Below, piece after piece: positions 8,907 through 16,582 of a stretch of DNA of 34,844 bases. Under the pieces are notes generated by a model, which was given only the letters and a program-made list of their open reading frames with translations, made no database searches and was not told where the DNA came from. The stretch comes from Saprospiraceae bacterium (GTDB lineage: Bacteria; Bacteroidota; Bacteroidia; Chitinophagales; Saprospiraceae). The number at the start of each line of letters is the position of its first letter. The stretch's first letter is position 1. The stretch lies in assembly GCA_027080725.1 (NCBI GenBank), contig JALWRC010000104.1:1-34844 (forward strand). The letters run 5' to 3'. Both the position numbers and the translations under genes were made by a program.

Positions 8907-10040
8907 TTATCGGTCGATATCGGGAATGACAAGGTCCAATGTCGAAATGATAGCGACAAAATCTCCAATTTTATGCCCTACGGCAATTTCGTTTATTACG
9001 GATAAATTCGAAAAACCGGGGGAGCGGAATTTCATCCGGTAAGGGCTCTTCTTGCCATCGCTGATGACATATACCCCCAATTCCCCTCTCGCTGTTTCAA
9101 CCCTTTGGTAAAACTCTCCCTTGGGTAGTTTGATGACTGCTCTCGTCTTTTCTAAGGTCTCACCTTCTGGGATATTGTCGATAAGCTGTTCGATGATGTG
9201 GATGGATTGCTCCATTTCTTTCATCCGGACCAGATAGCGGTCAAACGTATCGCCTCCCTGCATGAAAATCTCCTCAAATTCTACGCGATCATAAGCGCTG
9301 TATGGGAAGAGTTTCCGGATATCACAGGAGACTCCGGAACCTCTCATGGTAGGTCCGGTGACGCCATAAGCTATTGCGCTTTCCTTGGACAGAACCCCGA
9401 TGCCCTCTGTTCTTTTTCTGAAGATAATATTATCGGTTAGCAGATCATTGTACTCTTTGAGTTTAGGCTTGAAATGCTTTAAGAAAGCTTTGGTATCCCG
9501 GACAAAACCGGAGTAGATATCCCACATGAGTCCTCCGGGGACATTGTAATTCATCGTCAGGCGGGCACCGCATGTGTTTTCAAATATGTCATTGATCATC
9601 TCCCGCTCCCTGAACCCATACATGAAAGTGGTGAGTGCTCCGACATCCATCCCCATGACACCCCACCACAAGAGATGCGATGAGATACGCGTCAACTCGT
9701 CTAAAATGGTTCGTATGACTTTGACGCGATCGGAGACCTCTATTTCCAGCGCATTTTCGATGAGTAAGCAGACGGCTTCATTGTTAATGTGGGAAGACAA
9801 ATAATCCATCCGGTCTGTAAGATGCACGATTTGGCGATAGTTGTCCCTTTCACAGATCTTCTCGATGGAACGATGGATATACCCCAGATCGGGTTCTACA
9901 TTTTTGATGACCTCCCCGTCAATGGTGAGTATTAGACGCAATACACCGTGGGTGGCTGGGTGCTGCGGCCCCATGTTTATTTTGTACTCGTCCGTGTGGA
10001 GGTCTTGTTCGATAGGATCAAAAAGCGTACCGGTCCTCAT
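8907..10040 (-). CDS. nuoD: NADH-quinone oxidoreductase subunit D
   Basis: A 377-residue, 49-kDa-type subunit, homologous to the large subunit of NiFe hydrogenases. It lines the quinone-binding pocket. MGPQHPATHGVLR (residues about 23-35, with the quinone-site His) and DLGYIHRSIEK are typical, and the C-terminus VAIISTLDLVIPDIDR matches the family ending. It is a separate gene here, unlike the nuoCD fusion of E. coli. It lies 6 bases after nuoC. Confidence 0.97.
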   Translation of the reverse strand: MRTGTLFDPIEQDLHTDEYKINMGPQHPATHGVLRLILTIDGEVIKNVEPDLGYIHRSIEKICERDNYRQIVHLTDRMDYLSSHINNEAVCLLIENALEIEVSDRVKVIRTILDELTRISSHLLWWGVMGMDVGALTTFMYGFREREMINDIFENTCGARLTMNYNVPGGLMWDIYSGFVRDTKAFLKHFKPKLKEYNDLLTDNIIFRKRTEGIGVLSKESAIAYGVTGPTMRGSGVSCDIRKLFPYSAYDRVEFEEIFMQGGDTFDRYLVRMKEMEQSIHIIEQLIDNIPEGETLEKTRAVIKLPKGEFYQRVETARGELGVYVISDGKKSPYRMKFRSPGFSNLSVINEIAVGHKIGDFVAIISTLDLVIPDIDR

Positions 10041-10046
10041 AATTAT

Positions 10047-10517
10047 CTATTTAACAATCAAATTAACTTCATCAACATAATCCTTCTTGAGCGGATGTCC
10101 ATCCCAGGATGGATCTAAAAACAATCTCTTTAGATTGGTGTGGCCTTTAAAACGGATTCCAAACAGATCATATATCTCTCTTTCATGCATGTGTGTGGTC
10201 GGCCAAATATCGGACAAGGTATCGAGCTCCGGATTGTCCCTCGAACCGGTTTTGCAACGCAATACCATTTGGTGCCCCAGAGGGATGGACCTGAGGTGGC
10301 AGACAATTTCCAATGTGTCTTCGGTAGGCCAGTCCACACCTGTCATACAGAACAGATAATCAAACCGAAGCCTTGGGTCATCCCTTAAAAATAGCCCCAA
10401 AGAGTGTAATTCTTCCGGTGCGACCCAAACGTTGAGAAAAGCACTGTTTTCCTCACTAAATTCAAGGGTGTCGTTTTGAGCGAAGAGTATATCTTTTATA
10501 CTTTGGTTATCTAACAT
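10047..10517 (-). CDS. nuoC: NADH-quinone oxidoreductase subunit C
   Basis: A 156-residue 30-kDa-type subunit of the peripheral arm. The family motif E-R-E-x-Y-D-L-F-G-I-x-F appears as HEREIYDLFGIRFKGHTNL, followed by the ending DPSWDGHPLKKDY. It has no cofactor and supports NuoD and NuoB. It lies 11 bases after nuoB and 6 bases before nuoD. Confidence 0.96.
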   Translation of the reverse strand: MLDNQSIKDILFAQNDTLEFSEENSAFLNVWVAPEELHSLGLFLRDDPRLRFDYLFCMTGVDWPTEDTLEIVCHLRSIPLGHQMVLRCKTGSRDNPELDTLSDIWPTTHMHEREIYDLFGIRFKGHTNLKRLFLDPSWDGHPLKKDYVDEVNLIVK

Positions 10518-10528
10518 AGGGCAATGAT

Positions 10529-11092
10529 TTATATTTTTCCTTCGTCAAATCCATCAATAGGGTTGCGGTAATTGTCTGCGTGCGTCCGCTCTTCTTTAAT
10601 CTTCTTTTGCAGCTGTAGCATACCGTTAAGTAGGGCTTCCGGACGGGGAGGGCAGCCGGGAACATAAATGTCGACGGGAATGACGTGATCGGCACCCCGC
10701 ACCACAGAATAGGCGTTGAAATAGAATGGCCCCCCGGAAATCGCACAGGCGCCCATGGCTAAAACGTATTTGGGCTCTGCCATTTGGTCGTAAAGACGTC
10801 GCAGCACCGGTGCCATTTTATTGGTAATCGTACCGGCGATTATGATTACATCTGCCTGCCTGGGAGTCGGCCGGGCTACTTCAAACCCAAAACGGGACCA
10901 ATCGTGTCTGGCTGCTCCCGTTTGCATCATTTCGATAGCACAACAACTCGTGCCAAAATACAAGGGCCATAACGAGTTGGCTCGCCCCCAGCTGATTAAT
11001 TTGTCCAATGACCCCACTATGATGTTTCCACCGTTCCCCGCCGGGATTACTTGTCCGGGGAAGGTGCTTTTGGTTGATTCTTTTGTTGACAT
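10529..11092 (-). CDS. nuoB: NADH-quinone oxidoreductase subunit B, cluster N2
   Basis: A 187-residue subunit that carries the terminal [4Fe-4S] cluster N2. The four ligands are visible: C50 and C51 (TSCCAIEMM), C116 (GACAISGG) and C147 (PGCPPRPE). An upstream GTG at 11134 would add 14 residues, but the ATG at 11092 is preferred because AAGGA lies just upstream at normal spacing, which is unusual enough in this window to decide the start. The gap to nuoA is 166 bases, the largest inside the operon, and it holds an inverted repeat. Confidence 0.97.
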   Translation of the reverse strand: MSTKESTKSTFPGQVIPAGNGGNIIVGSLDKLISWGRANSLWPLYFGTSCCAIEMMQTGAARHDWSRFGFEVARPTPRQADVIIIAGTITNKMAPVLRRLYDQMAEPKYVLAMGACAISGGPFYFNAYSVVRGADHVIPVDIYVPGCPPRPEALLNGMLQLQKKIKEERTHADNYRNPIDGFDEGKI

Positions 11093-11146
11093 ATTGTCCT
11101 TTTTTATCCCTTTCGGTAGTGGGATTCCCCACACATTACCTCTTGT

Positions 11147-11158
11147 TTACAATTGTAA
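11147..11158. other. 12-bp perfect palindrome before nuoB
   Basis: TTACAATTGTAA is a perfect palindrome in the nuoA-nuoB spacer, about 55 bases upstream of the nuoB ATG. Symmetry of this kind suits a dimeric DNA-binding protein, but a 12-base AT-rich palindrome can arise by chance. No TAnnTTTG promoter box is visible on the minus strand in this spacer. Confidence 0.3.
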
Positions 11159-11219
11159 GTATATAGCTTTGCCGAATGATTTGTAAAACGTCATTTTATA
11201 AATCCACTACTACAATCTA

Positions 11220-11254
11220 CCATTTCATGCCAGTACTTCTATGGTATGAAATCG
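11220..11254. repeat. Inverted pair of the GGTATGAAATGG word after nuoA
   Basis: On the minus strand GGCATGAAATGG (11220-11231) and on the plus strand GGTATGAAATCG (11243-11254) face each other around 11 bases. The ten-base arms ATTTCATGCC and GGTATGAAAT can pair with one G-U. In the nuo transcript this hairpin begins a few bases after the nuoA stop codon (TAG at 11261-11259). It has no T-run after it on the minus strand, so it may attenuate or stabilise RNA rather than fully terminate. Confidence 0.7.
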
Positions 11255-11258
11255 CCGG

Positions 11259-11612
11259 CTAATCCCAATCTATAGCGTCTTTCTTAAGTGCGTAGAGCAA
11301 CCCTAACCCCAAGACAACAAAGAAAATTAGTATCTCTATGAAAGGGAGTGCACTATCGATGTGTTTGAATGCAACGGCCCAGGGAATCAAAAACACGATT
11401 TCTACATCGAATATTAAAAAAAGCAGTGCTATTAGATAGTAATGGGCCTTGAATTGTATCCAACTGGGGCCTATAGTCTCCACCCCACATTCGTAGGGAT
11501 CCCACTTTCGGGGAGTATCCCATTTGGGGGAGATTAGTTTAGAAAAAAGCACAGCACCAAAGACGAAAACAAATCCTGCGATTAAAAACAGTATAATAGC
11601 TTCATTGCCCAT
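11259..11612 (-). CDS. nuoA: NADH-quinone oxidoreductase subunit A
   Basis: A 117-residue protein with three membrane helices. The family stretch KWDPYECGVETIGPSWIQF and the second-helix text LLFLIFDVEIVFLIPWAV, with its conserved acidic residues, are visible. NuoA sits beside NuoH at the quinone chamber entrance. Its ATG is 11 bases after the korB stop, so the first complex I gene is directly joined to the 2-oxoacid oxidoreductase genes. After it comes the 166-base spacer with the inverted repeat. Confidence 0.97.
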   Translation of the reverse strand: MGNEAIILFLIAGFVFVFGAVLFSKLISPKWDTPRKWDPYECGVETIGPSWIQFKAHYYLIALLFLIFDVEIVFLIPWAVAFKHIDSALPFIEILIFFVVLGLGLLYALKKDAIDWD

Positions 11613-11623
11613 GGCTCGTTCAT

Positions 11624-12640
11624 TTAGTTGTCCGAAATAGTATAAGTATCTCCTGAGTTAAGAAGGCTCTGAACATCGTGGTATTTGGCCTTTTCTTTGA
11701 CCGCTTCCACCTGGTTGGTGAATAGCTGGCCATAGGTCAGACGCTCTGCATCCCGGATGACGCCCATGACCATCGGGTGTTTTAACCGCGAAAGCATAAA
11801 GTGCATTACCGGATCGGGATTCTTGGCATCATGGACCAATATGTCCTCCTGAGTAACCCCGTTTTCACCAATGACGGCTATCTCTATTTTGCCCCCTTTT
11901 AAGACCAAACCTTTATTGTTCTCCGCGCCAAAAATCAGTGGTTCCCCGTGTTTTGCCCAGACTTGGGATTCTGCTTTTACCTTTTTATCCGTGATATCGT
12001 CAAAGACTCCGTCATTAAAGATGACACAGTTTTGGAGGACTTCGATGAGGGAGGTACCTCGGTGCTTTTCCGCATCTACAAATACTTCAGTCATTGCCTT
12101 CGGGTTGTTACCCGGCACTCGTGCGAAGAAGGATGCATTGGCTCCAATCGCCAAACTCCCGACATGAAATGGCGGTTGGGTGTTGCCATACGGCGAAGAC
12201 TTTGTCCGGAGGCCCAATTCCGTGGTAGGGGAGAATTGGCCTTTTGTCAAGCCGTAAATCTCGTTGTTGAATAAAATAATATTTAAATCAATATTCCTTC
12301 TGAGCACATGTATGAAATGGTTGCCACCGATGGCCAATGAATCGCCATCTCCGGTAATGACCCAAACACTTAAATCCGGATTGGCCAATTTGACTCCGGA
12401 AGCAATGGCAGGGGCTCTGCCATGTATACTGTGCATCCCGTAAGTGTCCACGTAATATGGAAACCGGGAGGAACATCCGATACCGGAAATAAAGGCGATG
12501 TCTTCTTTTTTCTTGCCAATCTGAGGAAGGGCCTTTTCAACCGACCGGAGGATGACATAATCATCACACCCCGGGCACCAACGCACTTCTTGATCGGAAG
12601 CAAAATCTTTATATGTGTAAACTGGTGTATTATCTGACAT
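11624..12640 (-). CDS. korB: 2-oxoacid:ferredoxin oxidoreductase, beta subunit
   Basis: A 338-residue thiamine diphosphate subunit. The TPP motif begins GDGDSLAIGG (residues 97-106) and ends at the NN of residues 125-126. Candidate [4Fe-4S] ligands are C22, C25, C56 and C205. The usual CPGCGD is here CPGCDD, a small departure. With KorA it oxidises a 2-oxoacid, probably 2-oxoglutarate, with CoA to the acyl-CoA and CO2, reducing ferredoxin. No separate ferredoxin-like delta subunit gene is present, which is normal for the two-subunit type. It lies 14 bases after korA and 11 before nuoA. Substrate could instead be pyruvate or another 2-oxoacid. Confidence 0.93.
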   Translation of the reverse strand: MSDNTPVYTYKDFASDQEVRWCPGCDDYVILRSVEKALPQIGKKKEDIAFISGIGCSSRFPYYVDTYGMHSIHGRAPAIASGVKLANPDLSVWVITGDGDSLAIGGNHFIHVLRRNIDLNIILFNNEIYGLTKGQFSPTTELGLRTKSSPYGNTQPPFHVGSLAIGANASFFARVPGNNPKAMTEVFVDAEKHRGTSLIEVLQNCVIFNDGVFDDITDKKVKAESQVWAKHGEPLIFGAENNKGLVLKGGKIEIAVIGENGVTQEDILVHDAKNPDPVMHFMLSRLKHPMVMGVIRDAERLTYGQLFTNQVEAVKEKAKYHDVQSLLNSGDTYTISDN

Positions 12641-12654
12641 GATACGTTATTGAT

Positions 12655-14532
12655 TTATTGGTTAGATAGCAATTGTTTGAATTTTTCAGAAAGTTCGAGG
12701 ACGGTGAAAGGAAGCCCCTGTATTTTGTTGTATTTTAAGAAACGGTATTCGGGGAATTTCGCTTGAAGGACCAACTGCAATTGGCCTGTATTCAATTCGG
12801 CAACAACAATCTTCTTGAATTTGCCAAAGACCTCGGCGGTATTCTTTGGCATGGGGTTGATATAATTAAAGTGAGCAAGTCCGATGGAGTGACCTGTTTC
12901 ATGCAAGTACTTAACCGCGCTAAACAGGCTGCCGTAGGTGCCGCCCCATCCGACGACTAAAAGGTCGCCTTCCTGAGCACCCTCCACCTTCAACGGAGGG
13001 ATATCTTCGGCGACTCGCTCAACTTTTTCTTTGCGCAGCCGCGTCATCAATTCGTGATTCTTCGGGTCATAGGAGACATTGCCGGTTACATCTTGCTTTT
13101 CAAGACCACCGATGCGATGTTCCAGCCCCGGCATACCCGGCACCGCCCACTCTCGCGCCAAAGTGCTCTTGTCTCGTTGGTAAGGTTTCCACTCCGGGTT
13201 GTTCGGCTCTGCAAATCTGGGCTTGATGGGCGGAAGCGTGGAGATATCAACTATGCGCCAGGGCTCCGAACCATTCGCCAAATAACCATCCGTGAGTAAA
13301 ATGACGGGAGTCATATGTTCCAAAGCGATTTTTGAAGCCATATAGGCATAGTCGAAGGTATTGGACGGGGTACTCGCTGCGATGACGACCAACGGGCTGT
13401 CCCCGTTTCTGCCATAAAGTGCCTGCAATAAGTCTGATTGTTCCGTTTTTGTTGGTAGGCCTGTAGAAGGACCACCTCGTTGTACATTGACTATGACAAT
13501 GGGCAATTCTGTCATCAGTGCCAAACCTGCGGCCTCTGTTTTGAGGGCCAAACCCGGACCGGAAGTGGTCGTGATAGCCAAGTCTCCGGCAAATGATGCC
13601 CCAATAGCAGACCCAATTCCCGCGATTTCATCTTCTGCTTGAAATACCTTAATACCCATATGGATATGTTTGGATAATTCGTGCAGGATGTCCGATGCAG
13701 GAGTGATGGGGTAGGAGCCGAGGAAGAGCTCGAGACCGGAGTTGTGCATGGCGGCCAAAAAGCCCCAAGCAGTAGCCGTATTGCCCATGACAATACGATA
13801 CGTGCCCGGATCCATGTGGGCGGGCAGTACCGTGAATGCTGTCGGTAGCAACTCCAACGTCTCTGCGTAATTATAACCGGCTTTAATTACCCTTGTGTTT
13901 GCTTCGACTACCAAAGGCTTCTTGGCAAACTTTTTCTTTAGAAAATTCAAAGTGTGTTCCATCGGTCGACTAAACATCCAATAGACCATCCCGAGCGCAA
14001 ACATGTTTTTGCTTCGATTCATACTCTTGGTGTCCAAGCCAAGGTCAAATATCGCCTCCTTTGTAAGTTGTGTAATAGGAGCGGCGATGACTTTGTAACT
14101 CTCCAAGGAGCCATCTTCAAGCGGATTGGTCTCGTAACCCGCTTTTATGAGATTCTTTTTGACAAACGAATCGGTGTCAACAATAATCGTTTTGCCCTTA
14201 GGTACTGATTCTAAATTGGTCTTCAATGCTGCCGGATTCATCGTGACTAATACATCCACTTCGTCTCCCGGTGTGTGGATTTCCCTTTGACCGATGTGCA
14301 CCTGAAATCCGGATACTCCGTACACACTTCCTTGTGGAGCTCGAATTTCTGCAGGGTAGTTGGGGAAGGTGGAAACATCATTACCTAACATTGCAGAGGT
14401 GTCAGAGAACTGTGTTCCTGTTAGTTGCATTCCGTCTCCGGAGTCTCCTACGAAACGAATGACTACCTGATTCAACGCATTCGCGTTGTTTGGTTGGCCG
14501 GCTTTATCGACCGTTGTATCGGGATTGTCCAT
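12655..14532 (-). CDS. korA: 2-oxoacid:ferredoxin oxidoreductase, alpha subunit (gamma-alpha fusion)
   Basis: A 625-residue fused subunit. Residues about 22-215 are the gamma domain (VVIRFVGDSGDGMQLTG at its start). From about residue 245 comes the alpha, pyrimidine-binding domain, with SYPITPASDILHELSKH, the FQAEDEIAGIGSAIGASFAG region and TTSGPGLALKTEA. YPITPAS is typical of KorA-like enzymes that take 2-oxoglutarate. It is the first gene of the unit and lies behind the best promoter in the window. Its place in front of nuoA suggests that electrons from 2-oxoglutarate oxidation go through ferredoxin into complex I. Confidence 0.94.
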   Translation of the reverse strand: MDNPDTTVDKAGQPNNANALNQVVIRFVGDSGDGMQLTGTQFSDTSAMLGNDVSTFPNYPAEIRAPQGSVYGVSGFQVHIGQREIHTPGDEVDVLVTMNPAALKTNLESVPKGKTIIVDTDSFVKKNLIKAGYETNPLEDGSLESYKVIAAPITQLTKEAIFDLGLDTKSMNRSKNMFALGMVYWMFSRPMEHTLNFLKKKFAKKPLVVEANTRVIKAGYNYAETLELLPTAFTVLPAHMDPGTYRIVMGNTATAWGFLAAMHNSGLELFLGSYPITPASDILHELSKHIHMGIKVFQAEDEIAGIGSAIGASFAGDLAITTTSGPGLALKTEAAGLALMTELPIVIVNVQRGGPSTGLPTKTEQSDLLQALYGRNGDSPLVVIAASTPSNTFDYAYMASKIALEHMTPVILLTDGYLANGSEPWRIVDISTLPPIKPRFAEPNNPEWKPYQRDKSTLAREWAVPGMPGLEHRIGGLEKQDVTGNVSYDPKNHELMTRLRKEKVERVAEDIPPLKVEGAQEGDLLVVGWGGTYGSLFSAVKYLHETGHSIGLAHFNYINPMPKNTAEVFGKFKKIVVAELNTGQLQLVLQAKFPEYRFLKYNKIQGLPFTVLELSEKFKQLLSNQ

Positions 14533-14572
14533 AATACTTTTTCAATTTATTTTTCATTTTAAAAAAGAGGCT

Positions 14573-14603
14573 CAAATGTAGTTAAAAACTCCATATTAGC
14601 AAA
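14573..14603 (-). promoter_or_regulatory. Promoter of the korAB-nuo unit
   Basis: On the minus strand a TTTG (14603-14600) is followed after exactly 19 bases by TACATTTG (14580-14573). This fits the Bacteroidota primary sigma consensus TTTG-N19-21-TAnnTTTG in full. Transcription would start near 14567 and give a leader of about 35 bases before the korA ATG at 14532. Confidence 0.75.
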
Positions 14604-14832
14604 AGAATAATATGTTTTTATTTGATAATTATAACTATATTAAAATGAAACTAATAGCCCTTAAACCGGAGGGGTTTTTGCTCGTATAAATCTGATAGTT
14701 TTAAGAGAAACATAGTGAGATAAGAGTTATAAAGAAAACACTTTTAGTGGTGTTTGAAATGCTTTCTGGCGACGCCACGGACAATTTGAGCAAGTTTTGT
14801 GATTTTCTAAAGTGAAAGTTAAGAAAAAGTAA

Positions 14833-14840
14833 TACTTTTG
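14833..14840 (+). promoter_or_regulatory. Likely -7 box of the lipoprotein gene
   Basis: TACTTTTG fits the Bacteroidota -7 consensus TAnnTTTG, 30 bases before the ATG at 14870. No TTG lies at the usual spacing upstream, so the -33 element is weak or absent. Confidence 0.5.
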
Positions 14841-14869
14841 TCTTTATTAATTATTTTAAACCACAAATT

Positions 14870-15238
14870 ATGAAGTTCAAATCAATTATTTTGTCAGTCG
14901 TCATGCTAATTGCGACAGGCTTATTTTTTACGAGTTGTAAAGAAGCACAAGAAAAAACAAAAGAAGCTGCAGAGAAAATGTCTGATGCCGCCAAGAGCGC
15001 AGCAGAAGCGACAGGTGCTGCTGTTAAGAGCGGTGCCGAAGCTGTCAAGGCAGGTGCAGAAGCAGCAGCAGATGCTACGAAAGAAGCTGCAGAGGCTACA
15101 GGCGAAGCAGTAAAGTCTGGTGCAGAGGCCGTTAAGGAAGGTGCAGAAAACACCATGGATGCCGCTAAGAAAATGGTTAAAGGTGAAAAGAAATGCCAGG
15201 ACGGCAAGTGTGGAGAAGGTAAATGCGGTGGTAAATAA
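14870..15238 (+). CDS. Lipoprotein with helical repeat and Cys-rich EGKCG tail
   Basis: A 122-residue small lipoprotein. Residues 1-22 are a signal peptide and C23 in FTSC is the lipidation site. Residues about 24-105 form an Ala/Lys/Glu-rich helix with roughly 11-residue periodicity, like LEA or apolipoprotein-type amphipathic helices. Residues 42-63 and 71-92 are near copies of one another (KSAAEATG and KEAAEATG, then KSGAEAVK in both). The tail, residues 107-122, has C109, C114 and C119 in KCQDGKCGEGKCGGK. The EGKCG motif is known from copper-binding bufferin/HvfA-type peptides, but no modifying enzyme gene is nearby. It has its own promoter box and terminator, so it is a single-gene unit. 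Metal binding is inference; an envelope stress role is only a guess. Confidence 0.8.
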   Translation: MKFKSIILSVVMLIATGLFFTSCKEAQEKTKEAAEKMSDAAKSAAEATGAAVKSGAEAVKAGAEAAADATKEAAEATGEAVKSGAEAVKEGAENTMDAAKKMVKGEKKCQDGKCGEGKCGGK

Positions 15239-15264
15239 ACCCTATTTACATACCGTTAAAGTGT

Positions 15265-15296
15265 AAAAGAGGTCGGAAGAGATTCCGGCCTCTTTT
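15265..15296 (+). terminator. Intrinsic terminator of the lipoprotein gene
   Basis: A 14-bp stem pairs AAAAGAGGTCGGAA (15265-15278) with TTCCGGCCTCTTTT (15283-15296) around a GAGA loop, with one G-U pair and T residues after it. It begins 26 bases after the stop codon. Confidence 0.88.
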
Positions 15297-15430
15297 GTTT
15301 TACTATTGGAAAGTATTGTGTCTATTCTTAGCGGTAATGCCATTTTTGGGGTCTATTGATTGATGTCGCCTATTCTAACTGTGATTTGGGCTTCGGTACT
15401 TTGAACCTAAGGTGCGTTTCTTTGGCATTG

Positions 15431-15464
15431 TTGGAAAGAGATAACCATTCTTTTCATACATTTG
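15431..15464 (+). promoter_or_regulatory. Candidate menE promoter
   Basis: TACATTTG at 15457-15464 fits the Bacteroidota -7 box, and a TTG at 15431-15433 lies 23 bases upstream, at the long end of normal spacing. Transcription would begin near 15470, leaving a leader of under 20 bases before the menE ATG at 15488. Confidence 0.5.
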
Positions 15465-15487
15465 GGCTGACTATTTAATAAACGGCA

Positions 15488-16582
15488 ATGAATAGTACCC
15501 ATCACAAGGATGCCCATTTTTTCTGGAAGAATAAGATGTATGACCAAGAGGGTTGGATTCATCTTGTCCATTACCACCCGGAACAGTTTGTAGCACCTTG
15601 GGAGAAACAAGTCCGCCAATTCGTGTTGGATTGGGTGAGAGAGGATGAATTCGTCAATGTACATACTTCCGGAAGTACCGGCCCACCGAAGTACATGCAA
15701 TTGTCCAAAGAGGTCATGCGACGTTCGGCGTTAATGACGGATGCTTACTTCGAATTGGGTGCAGGGGCAGTAACACTACTGTGCCTTCCTGTCGAATTTA
15801 TTGCCGGTAAGATGATGATTGTAAGGACCTTTGTCAATGGGTGGACATTGCATTTCCAAAGACCCACAGGCAAGCCGCTGCTGGACCGGCTCTTTGATTT
15901 TGTACCGATGACCCCGATGCAGGCCGCCAATCTGCTCACCGGAAGCCGGGACCTTGGTAAAGTTAAAACCCTTTTGCTAGGAGGGGGCGGAATTCCCCGG
16001 AAACTTGAGGCAAGATTGAGAACCCGGTATAGAAATCGAGCCTATCATTCTTATGGGATGACAGAGACCGCAACACATGTCGCTATCCGGGCCATCAATG
16101 AAAAGCAGGATAACCAAGTTTTTGTGGCTTTGCCTGACATATCATTTAGCACTTCCACTGATGGTTGTCTCATTGTCCATGCCCCCGGTTTGGGACAGTC
16201 TAACTTGCATACAAATGATATTGTCCGTTTATTGGACCAAAAACATTTTATTTGGGAGGGGCGCAAGGACAATGTCATCAATTCCGGCGGCATTAAACTG
16301 TATCCGGAGCAAATGGAGAAAAAGATAGCGACGTATATTAATTCCCCGTTTTTTGTGGCCGGGATGCCGGATTCTGCGCTAGGACAACGCGCGATTTTGG
16401 TGATAGAGGGCCGAGAAGGTGAGGTAGATGAGCTTCGGCTATTAGGTCGATTGAATAAGGTATTGAGTAAGTATGAAATGGTGAAGTCTATTCATTATCT
16501 AAGCCATTTTCCCCGGACCTCCGCCGGTAAGATTATCAGGGGACAAGTTGTGGACTGGTTAAAAAATAGCATTGATGATTAA
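15488..16582 (+). CDS. menE: o-succinylbenzoate-CoA ligase
   Basis: A 364-residue AMP-forming acyl-CoA ligase. The ATP loop TSGSTGPPK is at residues 60-68, the motif SYGMTETATH comes in the middle, WEGRKDNVINSGG marks the hinge region, and K348 in PRTSAGK is the expected catalytic lysine. It is about 100 residues shorter than E. coli or Bacillus MenE because the N-terminal part is reduced, as is usual in Bacteroidota. The next gene, overlapping by 8 bases, is isochorismate synthase, so a role in menaquinone synthesis is strongly favoured over a general acyl-CoA ligase. An RGTATGAAATGG word lies inside it at 16470-16481. Confidence 0.9.
   Translation: MNSTHHKDAHFFWKNKMYDQEGWIHLVHYHPEQFVAPWEKQVRQFVLDWVREDEFVNVHTSGSTGPPKYMQLSKEVMRRSALMTDAYFELGAGAVTLLCLPVEFIAGKMMIVRTFVNGWTLHFQRPTGKPLLDRLFDFVPMTPMQAANLLTGSRDLGKVKTLLLGGGGIPRKLEARLRTRYRNRAYHSYGMTETATHVAIRAINEKQDNQVFVALPDISFSTSTDGCLIVHAPGLGQSNLHTNDIVRLLDQKHFIWEGRKDNVINSGGIKLYPEQMEKKIATYINSPFFVAGMPDSALGQRAILVIEGREGEVDELRLLGRLNKVLSKYEMVKSIHYLSHFPRTSAGKIIRGQVVDWLKNSIDD

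Larger units (their letters stand above)
14533..14869. other. Divergent promoter region, korA / lipoprotein
   Basis: A 337-base AT-rich spacer between two divergent genes. It holds the kor promoter (14573-14603) and a -7 type box for the lipoprotein (14833-14840). I see no gene, RNA structure or terminator in it. Confidence 0.7.

Noticed and set aside
11093-11134. Upstream GTG start for nuoB
   Set aside because: The ATG at 11092 has an AAGGA site at proper spacing; the extra 14 residues do not look like NuoB.
15407-15700. 97-codon frame opposite menE and its promoter
   Set aside because: It overlaps the start of menE antisense and has no recognisable content.
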